Origin: Kitagawia praeruptora
Taxonomy: Eukaryota > Streptophyta > Magnoliopsida > Apiales > Apiaceae
Direction: 5' to 3'
DNA: 64,000 bases
NCBI GenBank assembly: GCA_037693485.1
Contig: CM075346.1
Location: 98,500,501-98,564,500 of the forward strand
Position numbers and translations under genes: made by a program
In this document: positions 20,333-32,639 of the stretch, piece after piece
How positions within the stretch are numbered: the stretch's first letter is position 1
How the letters are laid out: each line of letters begins with the position of its first letter
The notes under the pieces: model-generated
Databases searched by the model: none
What the model was told of the DNA's origin: nothing
Seen by the model: the letters and a program-made list of their open reading frames with translations, nothing else

Positions 20333-22762
20333 ATGAGTTCGAATACACCAAAGACTACAAGAACGGTGAAGGTCCCTAAGTTTGACAAAGAAAACTTCAA
20401 CCTCTGGAAGATAAAGATGATGTTGTTCATTAAAGCCTCTCATCCTTTGTATCCTGAGATTCTCAAGAATGGTCCTTTTGTTCCACAACAAGAGATACCA
20501 GAAAAGACTGTTGGAACCACAACTATCCCAAGATCTTATGAGGCCAAGGATCCATCAAAATGGACAGAATCAGAAAGGGAGAAGGTTGCTCTTGACAGCC
20601 ACCTCATGCTGCTTATCATTGATTCCATGGACATGTCAATGTTTGCGAACATTGCATCATGTACGTCTGCTAAAGAGATGTGGGATCACATTGAGGTGTT
20701 GTGTGAAGGGACTGATGAGGTTAAGGAAAAAAAGAAATAGATACTGGTCACACAGTTTGAAGCTTTCATGGAACAGCCCAAGGAAAGCATCACTGAAATG
20801 TTTGAAAGGTTTCACAAGCTAGTTACTGAGTTGCAGATGAATGGCAAGGTTTACAGCACCAAGGAGTTAAATATGAAATTTCTGTTGTCTTCACCAAATC
20901 ATCTAGAGCAAAGAGTCATTTCTCTAAGGGAGAGAGATTTGAACAAAGTCACCTATGATGTGCTCTATGGAGTCCTAAAGACTCATGAACTTGAGTTGCT
21001 TCATAAAAGGGCTATCCAAGCCAACCAAGGTAGAATGATAAACACATCATGTGCCTTGATTGTCAACAAATCTATTCTGGACCTAGAAGCATCTACAAGC
21101 CAGCTAAGGATAGAGGAGGTAGCAGATGATGAAGAAACTGAAGCTGGGGTGAGTGAACCTGTTGAGGAAAAGGAGGAAGAAGAAGAAGAGTTTTACACTC
21201 TGGAAGAACTTGATGGGATGGAAAATACTTCATATGCTTTCATGGCCAGAAAATTTCCAAACATCAGATTTAAAAGAAATCAACCCTTCAAACCCAAACC
21301 TCAAAACCATTCAGTCAACAAGAACAAGGCACCTGTGAAACCAAACAGAAAAAAAATTCAAAACCAGTTATGTGGATAGGTCATCTGTAAGGTGCTATAG
21401 ATGCAATGACCTAGGGCATTTTGCCAGACACAAGGTAAGGCCTACATAGCTGAAGGGAAGTGCTGGGATGATTCTGAGAGTGATGGAGAGGAACAAGAAT
21501 TCTGCAATTATGCCTTGATGGCCAACTCCAAGGATGACTCATCTCCATCTGATTCTCAGGTACCATCTCTCACTACTATAGACATGTCTGTTTCTCAGTA
21601 TAAATGCATGATCTAACAACTATCTGTTGAAATGTTTAATATTCATACTAGTATGACTGCTGCTAATGAGGAGATTGCTAAACTGTCTACTAGAAATGAA
21701 ATATTAACCAAAAAGAATGAGGAACTTGATCTAACTGCTATGCAAGTAGAAAACCTTAAGAAAGAAGTTGAATATTTGCAGAACAAGGTTTTATGTGCTA
21801 GTCAAGTAGAGAAGGCTCTTAGGGATGAATTAGCTGAAAATGAATTCAAACTGAAAACTTTCAAGAAATCATCTGGTCTAGTACAATCCTACTGTGAGAA
21901 AATTGAAGCTAAACCCAAAGCAGCTATTGGACTTGACTATGACTCTCTCAAATAGAGGAAAGGCTATGCTGTCATTGAAGAGGACACAGCTGTTCATGAG
22001 AAAGTGCCTCACATATTGAGAAAGACTGAAAATCCAATTTTTAAGGAATCAACATTTGAAATTGATGAGGATGCCTTACTCATCAAACAAATGTTGAATG
22101 ATGAGGATGAGGCACAATCTAGTGAACAACAAGCATCCTCTAAGAGTGAGAGTGTCAAGTCAAAGACCAAGGAACCAGTAGTTGATAGGCCAAGACCTAA
22201 GAAGTTTGTTAAGTTTGTCTCAGCTGAGAAGAGTGAATTAGAAAAGAAAGTGACTAAGAAGAAACAGAACAGAAATGGCAAGTTAGGGATTAACAAGGAT
22301 AACAACTATGCTTATATGCCTAATGCCCCTAGGAAAACTTGTCAGAACTGTTTCAGTACCAATCATTTAACTCATGCATGCAAGAAACCTGTTGGTAGTG
22401 TGTCTAAACCTTTCTATGATTGTTCTGTGCCTCTAAGTCATAGAGATGCACCTTTCTGTGATAAATTTGACTGTATGCCATGCAATATGAATGTTATGAC
22501 TAGTTGTTTTAATTTAAGAAGGCAGTTCATTGATGGTTGTATTAGTCACAATTCCCACACACACTACACAAGGTCAAAGTCTTCAAGTCCTCCTAAAGCT
22601 AGGAAGGTACCTTTGTCACCTAAGTCTGAAACCTCAGGTTCTAAGACTTCCAACAGTGACAAGAAGACTAACACTAAGAAAGTTGACAAGCATGTTGTTT
22701 ATGATAAAACTGTCACTAAGTCACATGGACCCAAACTTGTTTGGGTACCAAAGGAAAAGTAA
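20333..22762 (+). pseudogene. gag: A2 gag, inactivated by at least five lesions
   Basis: The ATG at 20333 starts MSSNTPKTTRTVKVPKFDKE. The N-terminal copia gag domain follows (FNLWKIKMMLFIKASHPLYP, AKEMWDHIEVLCEG). Lesions seen by comparison with A1: (1) CAG to TAG at 20738-20740; (2) a one-base shift in a run of eight A near 21350; (3) a deletion of about 79 bases near 21434 that removes the end of the zinc knuckle CYRCNDLGHFA...C; (4) a TAA at 21614-21616; (5) CAG to TAG at 21953-21955. The last open stretch (22004-22762) keeps a second CCHC motif CQNCFSTNHLTHAC and ends LVWVPKEK. No full-length gag can be made from this copy. Confidence 0.92.
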
Positions 22763-25700
22763 TACCTTTGTGTTTGCAGGGCAAAGAAAGTGAAAAGAAG
22801 GTCATGTGGATTTTGGACAGTGGATGCTCAAATCATATGACTGGTGATATGGCCCTGCTATCACAGTATGAGGAAAAGGCTGGCCCAATGGTTGCTTTTG
22901 GAGATGACAGCATGGGTAACACATTGGGATATGGCAAGCTGAAAGTTGGTAATGTCATCATTGAAGATGTAGCACTAGTCAAGGGGCTCAAGCATAATCT
23001 GCTAAGTGTTGGTCAGTTTACTGATAGAGGATTCAAAGTGAATTTTGACAAAGATGAATGTTTGATCACCCACAAGAAGACTGGTGATTTTGCTCTCTCT
23101 GGAGTGAGGAAGGGAAGCCTGTTTGTAGCCAATATGGACTCTGCAAACAAGGACAAAATTTGTTGCTTTTACTCAAAAGCATCAAATGAAGATTGTTGGC
23201 TGTGGCACAGGAAACTATCTCACCTGAACTTCAAGGCCATTAATTCTCTAGTCAAAAGAGAGTTAGTGAGAGGCATGCCCACACTTGAATTCTGCCAAGA
23301 AGGAGTGTGTGAGGCTTGTCAAAAAAGAAAAATGAAAAGATCAAGCCACAAGTCAAAGACAGTGACATCAATAACCAAGCCATTACAACTTATTCATATG
23401 GATTTGTTTGGGCCTGTCAACATTATGTCACTTGGAAGAAAGAAGTATGCCCTGGTAATGGTTGATGATTTTTCAAGGTATACATGGGTGGAATTTCTGG
23501 CATCAAAAGATGAGGCTCCACAAGTAATTATTGAGCATATAAAGAAAATTAACAAGGAAGCAAAGGCAAACAATGCAAGTGTGATTGCACTGAGAAGTGA
23601 TAATGGAACAGAGTTCAGAAATGCCATACTCGAAGCATTCTGTAAAGAGAATGGTATTTCTCAGCAATTCTCAGCTCCAAGGACTCCACAACAAAATGGA
23701 GTTGTTGAGAGAAAGAATAGAACTCTAATTGAGGCTGCTAGAACAATGTTACTTGATGCAAAAATGCCTACATGTTTTTGGGCTGAGGCTGTGAGTACTG
23801 CATGCTACATTCAGAACAGAACCCTCATCAACAAAAACACTGGAAAGACACCTTACAACTTGATGACTGGAAAGAAGCCTACTCTAAAGTCTGTTCATAC
23901 TTTTGGAAGCAAATGCTTTGTACTAAAGGATAACTCTGAATATGTTGGAAAATTTGATGCAAAAGCATTTGAAGGAATTTTTCTTGGCTATTCTATGGAA
24001 AGAATTGCATACAAGGTTTATGTCATCAGTCAAAAGAAAGTTATGGAAAGCACAGATGTAACATTTGATGACAGCAAACTACCTGGACTAGAAGAAGCCA
24101 ATGATGAAGACAAAGATCCATTGAGGTTTGATAATCTAGATGATTCTGATGAAGAGATTGAAACTGGAGTTGAAACTCAAGTTCAACAAACTCAAGTGAA
24201 TAATGATACAAGAGAAGAATTTGTGCCAATCGATAGTGGAGAAACAAGCATCCAAGACACACCTGTAAGTAATGGCAACTTCACAGGGGGAGGAAATGAG
24301 GACGACCATGATGTGGATGATGAAGCAACATCAAGAATGAGAAGTCAGGCTGAACACTCGAGGAAATGGGATAGATCACACACTGCAGAGCAAATCATTG
24401 GAGATCCTAATGCAGGAGTAAGGACTAGGAGAGCAACTCAAAATGAGTGCCTCTATGGATGTTTTCTATCACAAGTTGAGCCTAAGAAACTTGATGATGC
24501 ACTGTTGGATCCAGATTGGATTATTGCTATGCAAGAAGAGTTGAATCAATTTGAAAGGAACAAAGTATTGGAACTTGTGCCTACACCAAAGAATAGAACC
24601 ATTGTTGGAACAAAATGGGTTCTGAAGAATAAGATGGTGTAATAATAAGAAACAAAGCAAGGCTGGTTGCAAAAGGATACTCTCAACAGGAAGGCATTGA
24701 TTATGATGAGACATTTGCCCCTGTTGCTAGATTGGAAGCCATCAGAATATTCTTGGCATTTGCTGCTCATTCAAACTTTAAAGTTTATCAAATGGATGTC
24801 AAGAGTGCATTTCTAAATGGAGAGTTGGAAAAAGAGGTTTATGTGCAACAACCACCTGGCTTTGAGGATCCACATTTCCCAGAATTTGTCTACAGATTGC
24901 TTAAGGCACTGTATGGACTTAAGCAAGCTCCAAGAGCATGGTATGATACTTTATCACAATTTCTTCTTGAAAATCAATTCACTAGAGGCACATTGGACAA
25001 GACACTGTTTTACAAGAAGCATGGTGATGATATTATCCTAGTCCAAATTTATGTGGATGATATCATTTTTGGGTCTACAAATGAGAAGCTATGTGAGAAA
25101 TTTTCCAAACTCATGCAGAGCAGATATGAGATGAGTATGATGGGAGAGTTGACATTCTTTCTTGGGTTGCAAGTCAGTCAAAGGAAGGATGGTATCTTTA
25201 TCAGTCAGACCAAATACATCAAGGATCTATTGAAGAAGTTTGACTTGGAAGACTGCTCACCTGCAAAGACACCCATGGCCACTGCAACTAAGTTGGATGA
25301 AGATGCTAAAGGCAAGAAAGTAGATATCTCTGTCTACATAGGCATGGTTGGTTCTCTACTCTACCTCACTGCAAGTAGGCCAGACATCATGTTTGCTACA
25401 TGTCTATATGCTAGATTTCAATCAAATCCAAAGGAATCACATTTGATTGCAATAAAAAGGATCTTTAGATATCTGAAGGGCACTCCAAACTTGGGCTTAT
25501 GGTATCCTAAGGACACAGGGTTCAATCTGGTTGGTTATTCTGATGTTGATTATGCTGGATGCAGAGTGGATAGGAAAAGCACCTCAGGAAGCTGCCAGTT
25601 TCTTGGACAAAGGTTAGTTTCTTGGTATAGCAAGAAGCAACAATCTGTGTCAACTTCTACAGCTGAGGCTGAATACATAGCTGCTGGAAGTTGCTGTGCT

Positions 25701-26003
25701 CAAGTGCTTTGGATTAGAAATCAACTTAGAGATTATGGACTTGTGTTGGAAAGAATTCCAATCATGTGTGACAACACAAGTGCAATCTCTATAGTTGCCA
25801 ATCCTGTCAATCATTCTAGAACAAAGCACATTGGCATCAGATATCATTTCATAAGAGAACATGCAACTAATGGAACCATTGAGTTGCATTATGTCTCTAC
25901 AGATAAACAACTAGCTGATATATTCACTAAGCCATTAGATGAAGCCACCTTCACAAGGTTGGTAAGTGAGATTGGAATGCTGAATTCTTCAGATTCTGGC
26001 TAA
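22741..26003 (+). pseudogene. pol: A2 pol polyprotein with one frameshift
   Basis: The first part (22741-24642) carries protease MWILDSGCSNHMTGD, the integrase zinc region (WHRKLSHLNF, CEACQKRK) and the DDE core (HMDLFGPV, LRSDNGTEF, ERKNRTLIEAARTM). It breaks at about 24637, where 10 bases present in A1 (near 18820) are missing, putting a TAA at 24640-24642. The second part (from about 24650, listed start 24732, to 26003) carries RT (YQMDVKSAFLNG, YVDDIIFGSTN), RNase H (DYAGCRVDRKSTSGSC, STAEAEYIAAGSCCAQ) and ADIFTKPL. The SDAD motif reads SDVD here. The pol frame is -1 relative to gag and overlaps its last 22 bases. Apart from the deletion the frame is open. Confidence 0.93.
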
Positions 26004-26852
26004 GTTAATACAGCATCTAGATTGTTGCAGCAGTAAACACTTACTTTATCTAAATTCTCAATATTTTTGGAGTAAGTGTTGGCTGAAATATGATTTATAA
26101 ATATTTCAAATCTGCTGCATATGTTGAAAATCATATTTCTATTAACTTAAAATTTCTATGAAATTTTGAGAAAATCACTATTTAATTTGCTAGGATATTC
26201 TTCAATGAATATGTCTGGTAAATTTTAAAAGATAGTGAAAATCAAATTTTTATGAGTGATGGGTATAGTTCGATAAGTCAGACTTCTCGAATGATTCACT
26301 ATTCGACATCTCTAACAAGTCTCATTAGAGTACTCTTGAGTTCTCGAATAGAGCCTTTCTGAGATATCGAATAGAGGTATTCTTGACTTCTCGAATATAG
26401 TAACTGAGTTCTCGAATGATTGAGTTCTCGAACACTATATTTGAGTTCTCGAATCATTTGAAAAGGCTGAATTCTCGCTGAATTTTAACCGATTTTGGAC
26501 TCTTGTCTAAAAGTTTAATTCACTCATAAAAACACATTTTATTTAATTTAATTTAGAATTATTTCTGAGTTAGATAACCGCCAGCTGTGAGTTTCTATCG
26601 GCTTGAGTTATCGATTAAGCCTTTCTTGACTTCTCGAATAGTTGTTTTCTACTTCTCAAATGCCTGACTTGTCGATACAAAACTTTCATCTAATCGACAA
26701 TTCAAGTACTTCATACTTATACAATTCCACATCTATTCGATTCATTTCATTCGATTTCTCAAGCACCTAAACTCCCAAAACCCCTGAAACCCTATCTACG
26801 AAAAGCCAAATTTCTTCTTCAACCTTCAATTTCTTTCCTCTCTTCTACACAA
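26004..26852 (+). other. A2 spacer between pol and the envelope-like frame
   Basis: 849 bases with no gene. Between 26284 and 26638 it holds seven exact TTCTCGAA words (26284, 26341, 26388, 26409, 26425, 26446, 26631) plus related TTCGATA / CGATATC words, the same vocabulary as the LTR. It ends in a pyrimidine-rich leader (about 26766-26852) before the ATG at 26853. It may be a leader or internal promoter for the third frame. Confidence 0.7.
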
Positions 26853-29669
26853 ATGGCAACAGTAAAGTTCAATACCAACTTCATCGCTCTCACTAGTGAT
26901 GTTGAAGCACCCAATGCCAATTTCAAGTGCTTTGTGAAATGGATGGCTGAGTCATACATCAAGGATGCACTCTCTGCCAACCCAACTCTGTATCTAGATA
27001 TCCTGGAACAGTTTTGGGGTACTGCTATTGTGGAGGTTGTAGCCCTGGAAAACACAATCACCTCATACATCATCTACTGCAAGATTCAAGATAAGGAAAT
27101 CACTATCACTCCTGCAGACATGAATCAAGCACTGGGCCTACAACAAGAGTCATTTGACAGACTGGCCACTAATGCAGAGTTAGAGGAATTCTTTGAGTTC
27201 ATCAACTACTCAGATGGGATCAATCTTGGAAAGCTAAATAGAAAGAATCTGAGAAAGGAGTGGAGCTATGTGTTTGCAACTCTTCTTCAAGTCTTCACTG
27301 CCAGGAAATCAAGCTTTAATCAAATCAGTGCACCTGTGCAGCAAATTGGCTATGCATTGGCCTATGGAAAGAAGATAGATGTTGGCCCAATCATCCTCCA
27401 AGAACTATATGGAAGACTTGGTAAGAACACAACCAAGAGAGGTACTGATATTTTCTTCCCTCGCTTTATTCAATCTGTACTTAATTTTAAGAATGCTTCA
27501 TTGATTGAATTGCCTGGGATTGATAAAAATAGAATAGGCTATCCTAAGTCCATGACCAAACTCATTTTTGGTAATTTGGAGACTAGGAATGATGTGGATG
27601 TAAGACTAAACATAACTCCCCATATGGAGAGTTTGTTTAGAACTTATCCCCACAACATGCCAACATTTGATGCAAAATCTAAGTTAGCACAACCCAAGCA
27701 AGTAGAACAAAATGCTAACCCAGGGCCTGCTAACCAACCCTCTCAACCAAACACTCTACCACACACTGAGCCAACTGCATCATCCTCTCAAAAGGGTGAT
27801 GTTAGTAAAAAGAAGAGAAAGGAAGTAATGTCTGCACCACTGAATATATTATCTGAAGCAGCATTGGCTGTGGAACTAGGGCTAGAAAGTGAGGAACCTG
27901 AGTCACCCTTACAAAGGCCAAAGAAGAAGAAAACTAAGACCACCTCTTCAGTCACACAAATGGCTGAAGTTGTAAAATCAAGGGCACACAGCTCACTAGG
28001 TGTATCCTCTCAACAGGGTGCACCTATAGAATCAAGCATCCTCCCCAATGCACCTTCTTGTATTGAGTCAGCACATGGGAGTGATAAGGCTGGCACTACA
28101 CTGAGTGGAGAGCACATCACACTTGAAACTCCCTCTATCTCTCAGGGGGAGTTGCCAAAATCTACTCTACAACACACTTCTCTTCCAGAATCTAACACTG
28201 AAATTTCTTTGGAACCTGCAACTCAGGCACCTGAGATGCAAGGCATTGATCATCAAGAATTCTTTTCTCTTGATGAGCCAATAATTTCAAGTGACTTAGT
28301 GCATGACACTTTGCTCACCACCCAGGATCCACATTTAGATGGTGAGGGAATGCATGCTGGGGCATATCCTAATGACACCATCACAACCACAGAGGCTTCA
28401 CTAGTTTTTACTAGAGACTCTGTGCCTGTGTCAACTACTGGTGTAACTCACCCCATTCCTGTGGAGACACCAGTAGTAGAGTCAATCCATCCGGTTACAG
28501 AAGTTGCATCTGTAACTGAGAAGTCTAGCTTGCCTAGCTCTAGCTCTGACTTTATGTCACAATGGCTGAAGCCTGTGCAACATGACAGTGCTTCAGGATC
28601 AGGGTCTGTTCCACAAACATTGACGGTTAAAGCACTTCAAAGCTTAATTGTGGATCAGATTCCTGAGTTTGTAAAGATAGCTCAGAACCTTGTCTCCTCC
28701 AATATCCCTAATCCAGACTATGAGGCCATCCTACTATGCCATAGGGATGATGTGGAGATGCAGAAGGCCAAGATTATTGATGATGCTGAGAGAGATGGCA
28801 ATGTAGATGCCTGGCTGCAAGGAAAGAATGATGTAACTCTCAGTGAAGCACTTCAATATCTTAGAGAGGAATACATCACTTCACTGGGCTCCAATGCAAA
28901 ATCCCTGTCTCCTGGTGAAGTGTATGAAGCTGTCAATGACTCCATCAAAGGTTTCCTCAAGGCTGCACACTACCTTGGCAAGGGAGTCAAAACTGAAGTC
29001 AACAGGGTGTGTGACAAGACAGCCACTTCAGTAGCAGAAGTCAAGAGGGCCTTTGATGCTAAATTTCCTCAACTGGACGGTGTGGTCAAAGATCTCAAAC
29101 ACTGCAACACCACCTGCACAAAGATGGACAATGGCCTAGCCCTCCTCAAAGATACAGTCACAGGCCTAGGAAGCAGATTTCAAAATCTATCTGACCAGAC
29201 TACAGAGGCCAATGCCATGCTGAGGACAATGTTCAAGAATCTTTATGGAGATAGGCTAGTGACTGAAGTCCCTATGCATGAACTGTCTAAGTATGAAGTG
29301 AAGAGGCTGCAGGATCAATCTTTGTCTGGTTTCAAGGCCAATGAGCTATTCACTAAGGTGAACACTCTTGAAAAGGAGGTGGCTACTCTCACTAAGTCAA
29401 ATGCTCACCTTACAGACAAGGTTGCCCTTCTCCATGATCAGTTGGACACTCAAGCAACCACCAAAGCTAATGTCCTTCTGCATCAGCAATCCATGTTGGC
29501 TACAATGATGAAGCACATGGGTCTCCCTCTACCTGAAGAATCTTTCAACCCACAGGTGATTTCTATATCCTCTGTGCCTGACAACAAGCCTAAGGGGGAG
29601 AAGAGGTCTAGAAACTCAAATCCAAAGGGGGAGAAACCTAAGGAGAAGGGCATACAGATAAATGAGGGT
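26853..29669 (+). CDS. A2 envelope-like frame, first part (939 codons, interrupted by X)
   Basis: The ATG at 26853 starts MATVKFNTNFIALTSD. Residues 1-235 are a conserved domain shared with family B (NLRKEWSYVFATLLQVFTAR, QIGYALAYGKKIDVGPII, FFPRFIQSVLNF). Residues about 270-590 are Ser/Pro/Thr/Glu-rich with basic patches (KKKRKE, RPKKKKTK) that could be nuclear localisation signals. Residues about 600-900 are helical, with a heptad coiled coil (VNTLEKEVATLTKSNAHL). A Lys/Glu-rich tail follows. I see no signal peptide or membrane segment. X is inserted after codon 939; reading on past it into 1774 bases of X would add about 35 unrelated residues and stop at 29774. Before the insertion the frame continued without a break at 35019. 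Function unknown. Confidence 0.85.
29665..29669. repeat. TSD of solo LTR X, left copy (AGGGT)
   Basis: AGGGT at 29665-29669 and again at 35014-35018, flanking TGTAAC...CTTACA. Skipping X and one copy of AGGGT keeps the third frame of A2 in phase. Confidence 0.95.
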
Positions 29670-31379
29670 TGTAACACCCCCAAATCCGGGGTCAGGGATT
29701 TGGTCATCACGCGGAAATCCTTATTAACAATTCACCTATTTAACAACATTAATCCATCTATAATCATTGAATAACTGAAGTACATCATTGAGACCCCAAC
29801 TACCAAGCATCTTATAGGTTATAGGGCTAGAAACAAGAACTAAAATCTTTGCATTACTCACTTTATTACATCCATTGAATCAAATTACACTGTGTCTTAC
29901 AAATCTTATCCCGCTAGTATAGCTTCGTTGAGAAGTATACCAGCAACTAGTTCTACTCTATACAATGTGATATATATATATATATTACACATTAATAAAA
30001 CCATATGTAACTTACTCCAGCTATAGATGTTCTGGATCCTGTCTTCTTCATAAGGGTAGTCTGCCTGCTTCTTTCGAGCTATGCAGATAATCCTCATCCG
30101 TTTACCTCTTTCTGAAAGGCTAATATATATAAAAACAAACAAGTATGAGCGAAAGAATTGCTCAGCAAGTGGTTACTAGTGTTCACAAAAATCTCCCATC
30201 ATATACATGGGGTTTTCATAATACCACGGATACTTAATATCATTAATAAAATATATGTATCCAAGAAACCTCAATAGGGAAAGTATAATGATTAAAATAA
30301 TCATTAAATGAACATGATAAGTTCATAATCACAATAATGACCTTTTCGTCAAAATATCTGCTATGAAAAGAAGATAGGCAGAAAATCAATATATAAATAT
30401 CATCTTTCATGATATATCTGTAATCTTTATCGCAATATGAATAGTTCTGGCATTTTATAAAAGGATGAGGTTTCAAAACACACCAATAACCTTTTTGTAA
30501 AATCATGTCTGCTATATCAACCATAAGCAGAATATCAGCATATAACTTAAAAGATGAAGTTATAAGGAAGGTTATTGTAACATCAGTTTTCACACTTTTT
30601 AAAACCCTGCCAACATGACCGGCAAACCTTTCAGTACATGTTGCAGAAATATCCACAATTGGATGATGAACTAATACGGGAGTATCTCGCGCCAGATGTC
30701 ACAACCTTATGATGATCAGTCATAAGTTGTGTATCTCCAAATTTTGTTTCTCTACATGTAGATGGAAGAACTGACGGATTTACTTGTCCACCGCCCTCTT
30801 GATCTCCCGCCAACGGTTGGGCATAGTCGGGACCGGCGCAACTCGGACCCCTTTTAATAATGATGGACCGTCCCACGGCCTCTTACACGATTATCAGTGA
30901 TGGACTGATTCACAGCCTCATACACACATACTCCTAGTTCGAGTAAAATCCATGACTCTGAAACGTAAAGTTCGTCCTCCTTTTCCCCGAGTAATAACTC
31001 GTTGATACAACTCCACAAAGTAGTTGTATCTAATTGGAAAGGAAAATTTACCAATATTTCCCGAGCAGTAGCTCGTTAATGGATTAACACTTGTTACAGC
31101 AATCCTACTCCTCGAGTGTTGAGGAAGTAGCCAGAGTCCCCTGACTCATAATAACTGGGCTCAAAATAAGTTCTCGACATTTTTCGTGACTCAGAAGTCA
31201 GGTAAAATAGAATTTCTCAAATAGAGTTTCCTAGTTTTGAAGGAAAACGACGCCATTGCAGGCTAGGAGTTGATTTAAGATCATCAGGGAAACCTTATAA
31301 TACTTTTGGAAAATCGTTGTTAAGCAACATAGATTAGGTGCTCAACGTTATTTAGGGAAAACCCAGAAGATCGAAAGTA

Positions 31380-32060
31380 TTCGAGATACTTTTAATAAAA
31401 CTCAGAAATATACTCTATAATTATTGAAGTCAAATATGCTTTTAAATACATAAACTATTCCATCTATATTAAAAGTATTTAATAAATATTCAGATAATAT
31501 TTATTAAATCAAGAATGTTTAAAGAATATATTTAAATAAAATAATTACGCTTAAACCCAGAAGTGAATATTCAAAATAATATTCATTAAATAAATAATCA
31601 TTAAATGATTATTCAAAAAGCCTTTAAATGAATATTCAAAATAATATTCCTTTAATAAATAAATAATGAAATAATTTATAATTAACAACCTTTAAATGAA
31701 TATTCGAAATAATATTCATCAATTAAATAGCCCTTAATAATAATGATAAAGTGTTTAAATGAATATCCAAAATAATATTCATTAACTTTAAATGAATATT
31801 CGAAATAATGTTCGTCAAATAAACAACCCTTATTAATAATAAGGAAAACTGTAAATGAATATTTAGGATAATATTCGTTAAGTAAATAGACATTTAAAGA
31901 TAACTAGAAACCTTTAAATGAAAATCCGAATTAAGATTCATTTAAATAAATAACTCGCGTATGATTATGAAATCATACTTTAAATAAACATTTGAAACGA
32001 TGTTTTCCATGTAATTATAATTCTCGAATATTATTCACTAAATAAATAATACTCAGAAAA
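31380..32060. repeat. Degenerate AT-rich repeats inside X
   Basis: A run of related words built on TTTAAATGAATATTC and AATAATATTCATTAA, repeated roughly every 40-90 bases with changing spacing. Both orientations of GAATATT/AATATTC occur, so it can fold. It has no coding content. Confidence 0.6.
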
Positions 32061-32587
32061 TAATTGTAATACGTACACGATATACCGCCTCGCGGTTCGT
32101 AACAAATTAGTCGAAACATATGCCCTATACTAAGGGCTATCATAAACCCGGCTTATAGCTACTAGATCACCTCTAGTCTATAAGTCGTCTAATTAAAAAT
32201 TTCACTTCAAGTATGACAATATATTAAGTCAAAACAACTATGCATATACCTTGCATCGTATATCGTGAAATATTCAATAATACTCTTAATGAAATAGTAT
32301 TTGATTAATATTCCTCAAGTGAGATAATACTCAAATAACAATCCTTGAATCTGACTCAAGTAATAAATACTTTTTGAAATTATAGTAATAATACTAAATA
32401 ACATTCCTCAGAGTACATAGTACTTTGCCGCTGGAATCCCTCCGGGTTTCCACGACTATTTACATATATCCAAATACCGACTCCCGGTCTAGAGTCGAAC
32501 ACAAGAAGTATGCTCTTATACTTAGAGCTACAAGATCCACCGGTTCATAACTATTCATCTTAAATCTTATATGTGAATCAGAAGGCC

Positions 32588-32590
<3 letters not shown>

Positions 32591-32635
<45 letters not shown>
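32591..32635. repeat. TA microsatellite
   Basis: 45 bases of uninterrupted TA dinucleotides within solo LTR X. Confidence 0.98.

Positions 32636-32639
<4 letters not shown>

Noticed and set aside
29670..29774. Natural C-terminus of the A2 third frame at 29774
   Set aside because: The last 35 codons are X sequence; the true continuation is at 35019.
30243..31054. Open frames of 66-137 codons inside X
   Set aside because: No recognisable domain; composition is that of the surrounding AT-rich LTR; they start and stop independently of any structure.
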